64,000 bases of DNA from Deltaproteobacteria bacterium (lineage in GTDB: Bacteria > Myxococcota_A > Polyangia > Polyangiales > Ga0077539). The stretch lies in contig JADJAE010000050.1 of assembly GCA_016704445.1 (NCBI GenBank), positions 16,073 to 80,072 of the forward strand, in the 5' to 3' direction. Positions 28,369 to 37,648 of this stretch are shown here, piece by piece. Position 1 is the first letter of the stretch, and each line of letters begins with the position of its first letter. The position numbers and the translations under genes were made by a program. The notes beneath the pieces are model-generated. The model had not been told where the DNA came from. It saw nothing but the letters and a program-made list of their open reading frames with translations, and searched no databases.

Positions 28369-29688
28369 CTAGCGCGAGAGTGCCTCGCGCAGCGCCGTCA
28401 CCGACGCCACGAGCGCCGCCCCGCCGTCCGGCGCCTCGTCCCAGATCATTCGCAGCGCCGCGTCGCGGGTGAGCACCGTGCCCATGAGCGCCGTGGCCGC
28501 GGCGTGCGCCTGGGCCAGCACCGGGGCCGCCGGGGGTGGAGGGAGCCTCCCGGCGAGCGCCGCGGGCCACTCCTCCGCGGGCCACCGCCCGAGCCAGAGG
28601 GCGACGATGCCCGCGAAGGCGTAGCCGGCGCGCTCGGAGTCCTCGCTGGGACGCCCGTAGCCGCTCTGCCCCGCGACGATGGCGCGCTGCTGGGTCACCG
28701 CGTTGGCCACGCTGTAGTCCTCCATCCAGCCGACGAAGCGGGCGAACTGCTCGACGTCGCCGAAGGGCCCCGGGGTCGTGACCTCCCGCCGCCGCGCCCA
28801 GGAACCGCGGTGCATCGCGCGCAGCGCCGCCTCCCGCTCGTCGGGCGAGCGAACCCGCGCGACCGGCTCTTCGCCCCGGGCGACCGCCAGCAGCATCGCC
28901 TCGGAGTGCGGCTCGAGGGTGTCGTGTCGGCGCGCCTCGTCGTAGGGGGCGTCGCGCATCCCCGCGCCCGACGCCTGGCTGAGCATGTACTCCTCGATCG
29001 GCCCGACCTCCGAGGCGTAGAGCTTCCGGCCGCGGAGGTCCTTGCGCACCGGGTGCCGCCCGAGCGCCCGGCCGCGCCGCAGCACCCGGGCCACGTCGCA
29101 GGCGACCCGGCGCGCCGCCCCCGCCGCGACCCGCGCCGCCACCTCCTCGTCGGAGGGCGCGGTCCCCGCGAAGACCGCCGCCTCGCGGGCGCTGAGCACC
29201 TGCACCAGCACCGCGCCGGTCTCTCCCGGCAGCGCCACCACGTCGCCCGCCTCCAGCTTCGGCACCGCGCGCGGACCCTGCGCCGCCGCCTCGAGCCGAG
29301 CGCGCAGGTCGTCGAGCGCCGCCGAGAAGCGCCCGCCGTCGGTCCCTTCGCACCAGAGCGCCGCGAGCTCGGAGGTCGCGGTCGGCGCGAGGCGGGGCAG
29401 CACCTCCAGGGCGAGGCGGCGCAGCTCCTCCTTCGGGCGCAGCCGGGCGGCCACCGCGATCGGCAGGCCGTCGACCTCGCCGCCCGCGCCGTACCCGAAG
29501 GCCATCGCGACCAGCTCGCACGCGGCCCAGCCGGGCGCCCCCACGTCGACGTCGAGGTACGCGTCCGCGGGGGCGTCGGCGATCGCGCGCATCGCGGCGG
29601 TCACGGGTCGCAGGGGCGAGGCCCCCGCCGCGTCGAGGAGGTCGGCCGCGTCGTCGTTGGCGAAGGCACCGAGGTTCCATGTACCCAT
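28369..29688 (-). CDS. DUF4259 domain protein, long form
   Basis: This 439-residue protein begins MGTWNLGAFANDDAADLLDA, the signature of the DUF4259 family (usual form GTWGHGPFDNDTA). The domain is about 130 residues. The rest is a long Ala-rich helical extension with one conserved-looking stretch (RFVGWMEDYSVANAVTQQRA). No catalytic motif, signal peptide or membrane helix is seen. DUF4259 genes often lie near SMI1/Knr4 or polymorphic-toxin immunity genes in other bacteria, so an immunity or stress role is conceivable but not shown here. The start is at ATG 29688, not the outer 29796 frame. Confidence 0.7.
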   Translation of the reverse strand: MGTWNLGAFANDDAADLLDAAGASPLRPVTAAMRAIADAPADAYLDVDVGAPGWAACELVAMAFGYGAGGEVDGLPIAVAARLRPKEELRRLALEVLPRLAPTATSELAALWCEGTDGGRFSAALDDLRARLEAAAQGPRAVPKLEAGDVVALPGETGAVLVQVLSAREAAVFAGTAPSDEEVAARVAAGAARRVACDVARVLRRGRALGRHPVRKDLRGRKLYASEVGPIEEYMLSQASGAGMRDAPYDEARRHDTLEPHSEAMLLAVARGEEPVARVRSPDEREAALRAMHRGSWARRREVTTPGPFGDVEQFARFVGWMEDYSVANAVTQQRAIVAGQSGYGRPSEDSERAGYAFAGIVALWLGRWPAEEWPAALAGRLPPPPAAPVLAQAHAAATALMGTVLTRDAALRMIWDEAPDGGAALVASVTALREALSR

Positions 29689-29849
29689 GTCAGGCGCGGA
29701 GGCTACACGGTCGGCCGTCCGTGCAGAGCGCGTGTCGCTTTGCGAGGGCCTTCGCAATCGCCGTCGTGACCATCGGCGTGGCGCTCGCCGCTGCAACGCC
29801 TGGCCTCCCCGATCTCAGCGCGCTCCCGCCGGGCGTCGCGGAGCTGCCG

Positions 29850-30917
29850 TCAGCGCAACCCCTCGCGCCAGCGCCACAGCACCACGCGCATCGCGCCCGC
29901 GTGCCGGAGCGGCGTGTCGTCGAGCCCCGTCGCGGCCTCGTGGCGCAGCGTGTCGGCGCCGTCGAGCACGCCGTTGCCGTTGCGGTCGGCCACCAGCGCG
30001 CCGATGTGATCCCAGGCCCTCGGCAGCGCCTCGTCGCCCGCGCCGACGTAGTCGATGGTGACGAGGTCGCCCGGGAGCACGTCCGTCGACCAGCGCAGCT
30101 CGACCGCGCCGCGCTCGCCCCGGAGGCTCCCGTCGGGCTCCACCCACAGCACGCGGGTGCGCGCGACGGCGTACTCGTGGATGCCCGCCACGGAGGTGTA
30201 CCGGACCGCGCGGCGCCCCGAGGCCCGCAGCGCGCCCACCATCACGTCGGCGCAGTCGGCGCCGGTGTAGCGGTCGGTCTGGTGGGTCGCGTCGGTGCCG
30301 CCGTTCGAGCCGAACACGCTGGTCACGTGGAAGTAGGTGGAGAGCCAGCCGAGGAAGTCGTCTCCGGTGCGGAAGCTCACGCGCAGCACGGTCGGCGACA
30401 GGCCGAGCGCGTCGACGGTGTTCCCGTCGGGGGTGCGCAGCGTGCGGCCGTCGGGCAGCGCGACCTCCGCGGCGTACCACGACGAGCCCGCGCCCCCGTG
30501 GTCGGCGCCCGCGTCGCGGACCGACAGCGTCGGCCCCTCAGCCGTCACCGGCGTGGTGTCATATTCGAGGCGGTCGTAGCCGATCCAGCGGCCGTGCCGC
30601 GGACCGAAGAGCACGGCGTTGGAGAAGCTGGTGAGGCCCGGGTTGGGCGAAGGGTGGTCGCGGTGCCCCGTGCGCGGGACCACCCGCCGCCAGCGCACCG
30701 ACGCCCCCTCGGGCAGCGGGTCGAGCCGGCCGCGTGGCCCGAGGGTCATCACCGCGAGGGTCACGTCCTCGCCCACGCGCGCCTGCACCGGGCGCGTCGA
30801 CCACTCGCTCCGGGCCTCGGTGCGCGCCACCACCCGGAGCGCCGAGGGCTGCGCGAAGGCCAGCGCGGGCGCCAGCGAGGCGATCAGCCCGTATCGGTAG
30901 AAGACGTGTGAGGTCAA
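29850..30917 (-). CDS. Secreted protein, possibly transglutaminase-like
   Basis: The TTG at 30917 overlaps the stop of the ankyrin gene (TTGA) and gives a signal peptide TSHVFYRYGLIASLAPALAF ending A-Q. The mature part of about 330 residues is beta-rich at first. It then has a block YTGADCADVMVGALRASGRR followed by YTSVAGIHEYA. A Cys after an Asp-rich turn, then a His and a nearby Asp, resemble the Cys-His-Asp triad of transglutaminase-like folds. The similarity is weak and I would not rely on it. Translational coupling puts it in an operon with the ankyrin protein. Confidence 0.5.
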   Translation of the reverse strand: MTSHVFYRYGLIASLAPALAFAQPSALRVVARTEARSEWSTRPVQARVGEDVTLAVMTLGPRGRLDPLPEGASVRWRRVVPRTGHRDHPSPNPGLTSFSNAVLFGPRHGRWIGYDRLEYDTTPVTAEGPTLSVRDAGADHGGAGSSWYAAEVALPDGRTLRTPDGNTVDALGLSPTVLRVSFRTGDDFLGWLSTYFHVTSVFGSNGGTDATHQTDRYTGADCADVMVGALRASGRRAVRYTSVAGIHEYAVARTRVLWVEPDGSLRGERGAVELRWSTDVLPGDLVTIDYVGAGDEALPRAWDHIGALVADRNGNGVLDGADTLRHEAATGLDDTPLRHAGAMRVVLWRWREGLR

Positions 30918-31486
30918 TGGCGCTTGTTCCGCTTCTTCGCCGAGGCGTTCGGCCCTCTGTCGAGGATCGCTCTCACCGACCGCTGGCGCTTCGAGTCCGC
31001 GGCCTGCTTTCGGGCGCGCTCTTCGAGCATCGACGGCATCTTGTCGAGGTCCGCGCCGTAACGCTTCAGCAGCGCCGCGAGCTCCGCGTTCTCTGCCGCG
31101 TCCTCCAGGGCGTGGGTCGGCGACCGGCACGACTCCCCGGCCTCCGAGGGCTGGTTCGGGTCGGCGCCCCGCTCCAGCAGCAGGGACACGATCTCCAGGG
31201 AAGGCATCGCCGCGCGGAGGCAGGTGTCCTTCTGGTGCCAGCTGTCGTCGTCCTTGAAGCAGGCGTCAGGGTCCGCGCCGTGAGCGAGCAGCAGCTCGAC
31301 GAGCGCGGGGTGCTTCTTCGTGCACGCGATGAAGAGCACCGGGGTCTCGACCCGAAACGAATCCCCGCTCTCCTCCCGGGCGTACCGGGCGTCGGCGCCG
31401 CCCGCCAGCGCCGCCCGCGCCGACTCCAGATCGCCGCCCTCCACGGCCACGAACAAGCGCTCGTTGAGGTCCTCCGTGGTGCTCAT
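30914..31486 (-). CDS. Ankyrin-repeat protein
   Basis: This 190-residue cytoplasmic protein has three ankyrin repeats in tandem: LFVAVEGGDLESARAALAGG, LFIACTKKHPALVELLLAHG with ADPD, and LRAAMPSLEIVSLLLERGAD. A fourth partial repeat and a Lys/Arg-rich tail (RARKQAADSKRQR, KKRNKRH) follow. Ankyrin repeats bind other proteins. There is no signal peptide. The ATG at 31486 is the natural start. Its stop overlaps the start of the secreted protein downstream. Confidence 0.85.
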   Translation of the reverse strand: MSTTEDLNERLFVAVEGGDLESARAALAGGADARYAREESGDSFRVETPVLFIACTKKHPALVELLLAHGADPDACFKDDDSWHQKDTCLRAAMPSLEIVSLLLERGADPNQPSEAGESCRSPTHALEDAAENAELAALLKRYGADLDKMPSMLEERARKQAADSKRQRSVRAILDRGPNASAKKRNKRH

Positions 31487-31644
31487 CGGCTGCGAGCATA
31501 ACAGCGAGGCTCCACCGCGCCCGGCGCTCCCTGGGCCTCGCTCGACGAAGGGACTGCCCACGAGCCCTCGGGAGATGCGATCGGAGGCCACCGGTGCTGT
31601 TGCGATGCCGCGAGCTGTGCGAGCCTCGGCGTCGGAGGCTGCGC

Positions 31645-32859
31645 ATGGGTGTTGGTCGGACCGCCTGGCAGGCATCGCTCGCAACCGCATTGCTGCTCGT
31701 CGGGTGCGCGCCCGGCGACGCGGACACCACCGACCCCGCCTGGGAGGACGGAGCCCCCGTGCCCGCCGAAGCCTCGGTCGACGACGACGTGGGGCCGCGC
31801 CCCGGGGTCGACGCCGCGCTCCCCCCAGACGACGGGCCCGTCGCCCTGCCCGACGCGCCGCCCGCCCTCGACGCCGGGGCAGCCGCGCTCCTCGATGCGG
31901 TGACGCCTGCGCCCATCGATGCGAGCACGATGATGGCCGTGGACGTCGCGCCCGCGCCCGTCGACGCGGGGCCGTCTGCACCGGTGCTCCCCGAGCTGCG
32001 CTGCCGCGTCCAGTCGACCACCTACGACGCCGCGATGCAGGAGCTCGACGTGGGGCCCTCGTCGAGCGCGCGGCTGCGGTTCACGCTGCCCGGGATCCCC
32101 GCGGGGGTGACGGCGGCCGCGCTGCGCTACACCTCCTTCGACGCCGACCACCCGGGCGAGGAGGGCGTCATCACCCTCAACGGGCAGCGCTTCCAGATGC
32201 TCGCCAACACCGCGTGGGACAACGTCACCGTGCCCGAGCACCGGGTCGACGTGAGCGGCGCCGTCGTCGCGGGCGACAACGTGGTGGCCTTCGGTCCGGG
32301 GCCGCTGCCGCGGTCGTTCTTCCGGGTGGGGCGGGTGGCGCTGGAGTTCACGGCGCGGGTCGAGCGCTGCCCCGACGCCGCGACGCCGATGCCCACGCCC
32401 GTCGACGCCGGGACCCCGGCGGGGCCCGTGGTCGAGCGCACCATCGGGTACCGCGCGGCGACGTACACGCAGCGGGGCAACTGGGTGTTCCGGTGCGACG
32501 CCAACTACGCGTACACGGCCCGCGGCGACCACGCCGCCGAGGACTGCACCGGCGGCTACGACCCCGACGGGACCCTGCGCGGCACGGCGACGTTCACGTT
32601 CACCAACGTGACCGCGGCGACCTACGACGTGCTCATCGGGTCGCGGCACTCCAGCAACCGCAACGACATGCGGGCGCTGTTCACCGTCAACGGGGAGGGC
32701 CTCCGCATCGACCAGCGGACGGGCGACGGGGCGCTGGCGATCGTGACGGACCTGTGGGGGCGGAGGGCGCTGTCGGGCACCGTGCGGGTGGTGCTCGACG
32801 CGACGCGAAACAGCGGGAGCGACAGCGTGTCGTTCGTGACGCTGCGTCCGGTGCGGTAG
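31645..32859 (+). CDS. Lipoprotein with two beta-sandwich domains
   Basis: ATG 31645 opens MGVGRTAWQASLATALLLVG with Cys as the next residue, a lipoprotein signal. Residues 27-110 form an Asp/Ala/Pro linker with repeated P-x-D-A. Two beta-sandwich domains follow: one around residues 115-245 (RLRFTLPGIPAGVTAAALRY, RVDVSGAVVAGDNVVAFG) and one at 265-404 (NVTAATYDVLIGSRHSSNRN). They resemble carbohydrate-binding modules or galactose-binding folds, with no specific family that I can name. The 404-residue product is probably exposed on the outer membrane. Gene direction is opposite to the duplicated-domain lipoprotein that ends 43 bp away. Confidence 0.7.
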   Translation: MGVGRTAWQASLATALLLVGCAPGDADTTDPAWEDGAPVPAEASVDDDVGPRPGVDAALPPDDGPVALPDAPPALDAGAAALLDAVTPAPIDASTMMAVDVAPAPVDAGPSAPVLPELRCRVQSTTYDAAMQELDVGPSSSARLRFTLPGIPAGVTAAALRYTSFDADHPGEEGVITLNGQRFQMLANTAWDNVTVPEHRVDVSGAVVAGDNVVAFGPGPLPRSFFRVGRVALEFTARVERCPDAATPMPTPVDAGTPAGPVVERTIGYRAATYTQRGNWVFRCDANYAYTARGDHAAEDCTGGYDPDGTLRGTATFTFTNVTAATYDVLIGSRHSSNRNDMRALFTVNGEGLRIDQRTGDGALAIVTDLWGRRALSGTVRVVLDATRNSGSDSVSFVTLRPVR

Positions 32860-32902
32860 CGGGGGTACCGGCCACATCCGCGGCGCTAGAGGTCGGTGCG
32901 GC

Positions 32903-33999
32903 TTAGCGAGGGTCCAGCGGGCTTCGGCGCCGCCGACGCCGGTCTGGTCGATCCAGGTGGTGCCGGGGGTCGGGCCGCAGTGCCCGGCAATGACGTCGAC
33001 CACGTAGGTGTCGAGGCTGCCCTCCATCGCGGCGCCCGACGGGCCGAAGAAGTAATTCACGACGTCCTGGGACATGTCGCCGACGCGGCCGCGCTTCCAG
33101 TTGAGGCCCCAGCGCGGGTCGGTCCGCCGGAGTCGCCGCACCACCTCGAAGAGGAAGTCGTTGTTGCCGCCCGTGTCGCGACACGAGTTGCGGAGCCAGT
33201 CGGGGTGCTCGCGCGCGACAGCCTCGAGCGTCGGGCGGCCGTCGGGCAGCGGCGGTCGCGTGGTCGTCGGAGGGACGTCGACGGGCGGCGTGCCCGCATC
33301 GGGCGGAGGCGCGCCGTCGTAGCCCATCAGGGTCCAGACGCCGCCCTCGGAGGAGCGGTCGATCCAGCCGGGCGCGGCGGGCTCGTCGATGCCCGCGCGC
33401 GAGCAGTGCCGGAGGATCACGTCGAACATGTAGACCTCGCGACGCCCCTCCGGGCAGCCGTCGCCGTAGAAGTACGTGACGATGTCGCCGCTGAGGGAGC
33501 CGGTGCGACGGTCGAGGCCCCAGCGCGGGTCTAGCGCCCGGCCGCGCCGCAGCGCCTCGAAGAGGAAGCGATAGCTTCCGCCCATAGAAATGCACGAGTC
33601 GCGCAGCCAGTCGGGGCGCTCGGCCGCGAGCGCGCGGATGGCCTCCGATCCATCGGGCCCCGGCGCGGGCGGACGCGCGGCGGGCGGAGGCAGCGCGCAG
33701 CCGGTGTCGGGCGCACCGGCGTCGACCACGGGGGGAAGGTCGATCACGAAGGGGACGTCGGGGACGACGCGCACGTCGACGCGCGGAGCGTCGGGCGCGG
33801 AGGGAGCGTCGAAGCCTGGGGCGTCCCTGGGTGGCGCGGGGCGATCGAGCGGCGGTGAGGGGGCGTCGCGCGCTGCGGGCGCGTCGGGGGCGCCGCCCGA
33901 GTCGACGACGGTGACCTCGTCGCCCCACTCCGGCGCGCAGGCCGACGCGAGCGCCATCGACGCCAGGACCCACGAGCGGCGCGTGCGGATTCGTCCCAT
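32903..33999 (-). pseudogene. Lipoprotein with a duplicated unknown domain, C-terminal frame break
   Basis: The ATG at 33999 gives a signal ending SMALASAC. After a Pro/Asp linker, two copies of one domain of about 90-100 residues follow: HPDWLRNSCRDTGGNNDFLF and RPDWLRDSCISMGGSYRFLF are the same element, as are TDPRWGLNWKRGRVGDMSQD and LDPRWGLDRRTGSLSGDIVT. Each ends with D-x-I-x-x-H-C and W-I-D-x-S/T. The frame runs on past the C-terminal WTLA into antisense of the neighbour without a stop. A lost base in about 32905-32912 would put the TAA at 32903 in frame, and I use that end (about 365 residues). I know no function for the domain. Confidence 0.65.
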
Positions 34000-34020
34000 G
34001 GGATTATCTCGCGATCTGCT

Positions 34021-36696
34021 TCACCGCAGCCAGATGGCGACCGAGCCGGTGCGGCTCGTGGCCGTGGCGTCCCACCACCCGAGGTGCCAGTACGTGTGCG
34101 CGGCGCCGTCGGGCGCGCGGGGCCACGGGTAGCTGCGGGCGTTGCCGACGCCGGTGTAGTCCGACACGTAATTCGGGCCGAGCGAGCCGTTGTAGCAGTT
34201 GCTCGTGTCCATCACGCCGTACGAGGTGGGGTAGGTGTCCGTCCACGACACCGACAGGGTGTTCTGGAACACGTAGCGCATCGCGCCGGTCGCGCTCGGC
34301 CCGCGCAGCGTCGTGAGGATCACCGGCACGCACGCGCCCCGCTCGGGCAGCGCCACCGCGGGGTTGGCGTTGAGGAAGTTCACCGTCGACGGCGACGGGA
34401 TGGTGAACTTGTTGGCCACGTCGTAGGCCGCGATGGGCCCGGTGAAGAAGTCCGCGTTGCTGCGCGAGAGCAGCATCTCGCGCGAGCGCCGTGCGATGGG
34501 CACCGCGGCCAGCGACGCCACGCCCCGGCGGTTGAGCCCGTCGTAGGCGCCGCCGCCGGTCGCGAGGCTGTAGAGGTTGCGGACGCCGGTGTCGCTGTTG
34601 AGCGCCGCCACGCTCCCGCGCGACGCGTAGGCCACCAGCGTCCAGCCGCCGCCGTCGGTGGTCATGTCGCAGTACACGTCGAAGGCCGCTGCCCCGCCAG
34701 GCCCGTCGGGGTCGATGATGAAGACCCCGCTCGGCGCCGCGGGCAGCGTCTCGTGGATGGTGCGGCAGGTCGTCAGCGACCCGCACCGGCCCGCGGCGCA
34801 CACCCCCGACGCGCAGGCCATCCCGCAGCCGCCGCAGTGCTCTGCGCTCGTGAGCGTGCTGGCCTCGCAGCCGTTGGCCGGGTTGGCGTCGCAGTCCGCG
34901 AAGCCCGCGGCGCACGCCACGCCGCACGCGCCCGCCGCGCAGGTCGCCGTCGCGTTGGCGCCGCCCGGGCACGACCGCCCGCACACGCCGCAGTGCGCGG
35001 CGCTCGCGCGCGTGTCGACCTCGCAGCCGTTGGCCGGGTTGGCGTCGCAGTCGGCGAAGCCCGTGGCGCAGTCCAGGCCGCAGCGCCCGAGCGCGCAGGT
35101 CGCCGTGGCGTTGGCCCCCGCGGCGCACGCCGTCCCGCACCCGCCGCAGTGGCGCGCGTCGGTGCCCGTGAACACCTCGCAGCCGTTGGCGGGGTTGGCG
35201 TCGCAGTCCGCGAAGCCCGCGTTGCAGGCGAAGCCGCACGCCCCGGCGGCGCAGGTGCGCGCGGCGTTGGCCACCGCCGGGCAGGCGTTGCCGCAGGACC
35301 CGCAGTCGGTGACGTCGGTGCGCGTGTCGGCGCAGGCGCCGCTGCACCGCACCTGCCCCGCCGCGCAGCCCGAGGCGCACGCCGACGCGCCGCCCGAGGT
35401 CGCGCAGAGGGGCGTACCCCCGCTGCAGATCACCCCGCAGGCGCCGCAGCTCGCGGTGCCGTCGAGGGCGGCCTCGCAGCCGTTGCGCGCGTCGCCGTCG
35501 CAGTCCGCGAAGCCGGCCGCGCACTCCAGGCGGCAGACCCCCGCGCCGCAGACCGGGCGCGCGTTGGTGCCACCCGAACACGTGGTCGAGCAGGTTCCGC
35601 AGCGGGCCGGGTCGCTGGTGAGGCTGGCCTCGCAGCCGTTGGCGGGGTTGTCGTCGCAGTCGCCGAAGCCCGGCGCGCAGGTGGCCGCGCAGCGCCCCGC
35701 CGCGCAGGTCGCGGTGGCGTTGGCGCCCGCCGCGCAGGCCTGCCCGCACGCCCCGCAGTGGGCGGAGGTGACGCGGGTGTCGACCTCGCAGCCGTTGGCG
35801 GGGTTGTCGTCGCAGTCGGCGAAGCCCGCGGCGCAGCGGACCGCGCAGCGCCCCGCCGCGCAGGTCGCGGTGGCGTTGGCGCCCGCGGCGCAGGCGCTAC
35901 CGCAGGACCCGCAGTGGGCGACGCTGTCGGTGACGGCGACCTCGCATCCGTTGGCGGCGTTGCCGTCGCAGTCACCGAAGCCCGTGCTGCACGCCGCCAC
36001 CACGCAGGCCCCGGCGGCGCAGCCCGCCACGCCGTTGGGGGCGGCGCAGACGCGGCCGCACCCGCCGCAGTGGCCCACGTCGAGCTGCACCCGTCGGCAG
36101 GCGTCGGCGCAGCACGCCTCGCCCGAGGGGCACGCCTGGCGGTCGTTGCAGCCGGGCACGCAGGTCGCCATCGCGCCGCAGACGGTGCCGGGCGCGCACT
36201 GGTCGTCGCGGGTGCACCCCACGCACACGTGGCCGACGGGGTCGCAGCGGAAGGTTCCGCCGTCGGCGGCGCAGTCGGCGTCGACCGCGCAGCCCGCCTC
36301 GCAGCGGCTGGCAGGAGTGCAGTACTGCCCCGCCGTGCACGATCCCCGGTTGGTCGCCGTGCACGCGACGCAGGCGCCGGTGGCGGTGTCGCAGACGCGG
36401 AAGCCGAACTCGTTGCCGCCGCAGTCGATGTTGTCCCGGCAGAGCCCGACGGGGACGTCGGCGCCTACGTCGCCGACCTCGGCCGCGTCGGCGGGCGCGT
36501 CGGGAGCGCCCCGGTCGGAGGGCGCGTCGAGGCCCGCGTCGAAGCCCGCGTCGAAGCCCGCGTCGACGAGCTCGTCGGGGACGTCGAAGCCCGTCGCGGG
36601 GACGTCGGGGCCGCCGACCACGCTGTTGTCCCCGCAGGCGGGCACGGCCAGACCGGCGAACAGAAGACACCCCACGAGGCCGAGCGCGTTCTTCAT
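34021..36696 (-). CDS. Lipoprotein with eight Cys repeats and fibrinogen-like C-terminus
   Basis: This 891-residue protein starts at ATG 36696 with MKNALGLVGCLLFAGLAVPA, then Cys as the lipid site. An Asp/Ala/Pro stretch and some irregular Cys-rich segments follow. Then come eight repeats of about 45 residues with the form GFADCDANPANGCEVDT and HCGACGQACAAGANATATC, each with six Cys; the fifth is diverged. From about residue 645 a fibrinogen-C-like domain follows (AAFDVYCDMTTDGGGWTLVA). Such domains bind sugars or proteins in animals and some bacteria. The whole looks like a surface adhesin. The Cys repeats probably form a disulfide-linked stalk, an inference. It is divergent from the sterol-desaturase gene. 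Confidence 0.85.
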   Translation of the reverse strand: MKNALGLVGCLLFAGLAVPACGDNSVVGGPDVPATGFDVPDELVDAGFDAGFDAGLDAPSDRGAPDAPADAAEVGDVGADVPVGLCRDNIDCGGNEFGFRVCDTATGACVACTATNRGSCTAGQYCTPASRCEAGCAVDADCAADGGTFRCDPVGHVCVGCTRDDQCAPGTVCGAMATCVPGCNDRQACPSGEACCADACRRVQLDVGHCGGCGRVCAAPNGVAGCAAGACVVAACSTGFGDCDGNAANGCEVAVTDSVAHCGSCGSACAAGANATATCAAGRCAVRCAAGFADCDDNPANGCEVDTRVTSAHCGACGQACAAGANATATCAAGRCAATCAPGFGDCDDNPANGCEASLTSDPARCGTCSTTCSGGTNARPVCGAGVCRLECAAGFADCDGDARNGCEAALDGTASCGACGVICSGGTPLCATSGGASACASGCAAGQVRCSGACADTRTDVTDCGSCGNACPAVANAARTCAAGACGFACNAGFADCDANPANGCEVFTGTDARHCGGCGTACAAGANATATCALGRCGLDCATGFADCDANPANGCEVDTRASAAHCGVCGRSCPGGANATATCAAGACGVACAAGFADCDANPANGCEASTLTSAEHCGGCGMACASGVCAAGRCGSLTTCRTIHETLPAAPSGVFIIDPDGPGGAAAFDVYCDMTTDGGGWTLVAYASRGSVAALNSDTGVRNLYSLATGGGAYDGLNRRGVASLAAVPIARRSREMLLSRSNADFFTGPIAAYDVANKFTIPSPSTVNFLNANPAVALPERGACVPVILTTLRGPSATGAMRYVFQNTLSVSWTDTYPTSYGVMDTSNCYNGSLGPNYVSDYTGVGNARSYPWPRAPDGAAHTYWHLGWWDATATSRTGSVAIWLR
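34800..36010 (-). repeat. Tandem Cys-repeat array inside the fibrinogen-like gene
   Basis: About eight coding repeats of roughly 140-150 bp are visible in the + strand as recurring GCAGCCGTTGGC(C/G)GGGTTG and CGCAGGTCGC blocks. The near-identical copies (for example around 34860, 35025, 35175, 35635 and 35795) suggest recent duplication or gene conversion. The number of repeats may differ between strains. Confidence 0.75.
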
Positions 36697-36859
36697 GCGA
36701 CGTCCCTCTCCTGACAGCGAACCCGCGCCGAGCGTAGCGCCCCCGCGATGTCGCCGTACAGGTCCGACGTCGTCCGCACCGTCGCGCCCCGCGCGGCCCG
36801 TGAGTCCGCCCAAGAGGGGGATGGATCCGCGCCCCGGTCGCACCTACCGTCAGGGCCCA

Positions 36860-37648
36860 ATGCCTCCCTCGCTCGCCTCGCTCCCGCTCGCCGGGCTCGC
36901 CCTCGTCGTCTTCGCGTGCTTCGCCGGCCTCACGGCCGTCTCGGCCGCGCTGGGCTTCGCGCTCGAGCGCGCCCTCCCCGAGCGCAGGGTCTTCGATCTC
37001 CCGCTCTTCCCGGGTCAGCTCCGCTTCGAGCTGCTGGGCAACGCGGTCTTCCTCGCGGTGGCCACGGTGACGGTCACGCTCGCGCTGCGCCTCGGCGTGG
37101 TGCGCTTCGGGTACGGCGGGGCCCTCGCCGGCGCCCTCACCTTCGGCGTGATGGTGCCGGGCTTCCAGGTGTTCTACTGGCTGCTGCACCGGGCGATGCA
37201 CCACCGCGCGCTGGTGCGCATCCACCGATGGCACCACCGGTCGCAGGTGACCACTCCCCTCACGGGGCAGTCGATGAGCGTCTTCGAGGCGCTCGGCTGG
37301 ATGCTCGGCTACGTCGGGCTCCCGTGCCTGCTCTCTCAGTTCGCGCCCATCAGCTTCTGGGGATGGGCCGGATACCTGGCCTTCAACGTCTTCGGCAACA
37401 TCGTGGGCCACGCCAACGTCGAGCCCACGGCGCGCCAGGCCGCCACCCGCGGCGCCACCTGGTTCGCCAACCCCTTCGTGTTCCACGCCCTGCACCACGC
37501 CCGCTGGACGGGCCACTACGGGTTTCAGGGCGCCATGATGGACCGGCTGCTCGGCACCGAGTGGAGCGACTGGCCCGCGCTCTACGAGCAGATCGCGTCG
37601 GGCCGCAGCCTCACGAGCCTGAAGGCGCGAGGCGACGATCAGGGGTAA
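36860..37648 (+). CDS. Sterol desaturase / fatty acid hydroxylase family membrane protein
   Basis: This 262-residue integral membrane di-iron enzyme has all the His clusters of the family: HRAMHH, HRWHHRS, then a late HALHHARWTGHYGF. Four to five membrane segments surround them (LALVVFACFAGLTAVSAALG, GVMVPGFQVFYWLL). Members introduce hydroxyl groups or double bonds in lipids; here the lipid substrate is not known. Myxobacteria do make sterols and hydroxy fatty acids. The ATG at 36860 lies in a divergent region with the fibrinogen-like lipoprotein. Its 3' end overlaps the convergent Hint-domain gene by 38 bp. Confidence 0.88.
   Translation: MPPSLASLPLAGLALVVFACFAGLTAVSAALGFALERALPERRVFDLPLFPGQLRFELLGNAVFLAVATVTVTLALRLGVVRFGYGGALAGALTFGVMVPGFQVFYWLLHRAMHHRALVRIHRWHHRSQVTTPLTGQSMSVFEALGWMLGYVGLPCLLSQFAPISFWGWAGYLAFNVFGNIVGHANVEPTARQAATRGATWFANPFVFHALHHARWTGHYGFQGAMMDRLLGTEWSDWPALYEQIASGRSLTSLKARGDDQG

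Noticed and set aside
29679..30911. 410-residue + strand frame over the secreted protein gene
   Set aside because: Shadow of the minus-strand gene; no start signal or motif.
31483..32902. Continuation of the duplicated-domain lipoprotein frame into antisense of the next gene
   Set aside because: The conserved domain ends at about 32910. The following residues are antisense of a real lipoprotein gene, so a frame break before the stop is more plausible.
34658..36859. Upstream extension of the sterol desaturase frame
   Set aside because: It is the antisense shadow of the Cys-repeat gene; its Gln/Pro/His-rich text is not protein-like.
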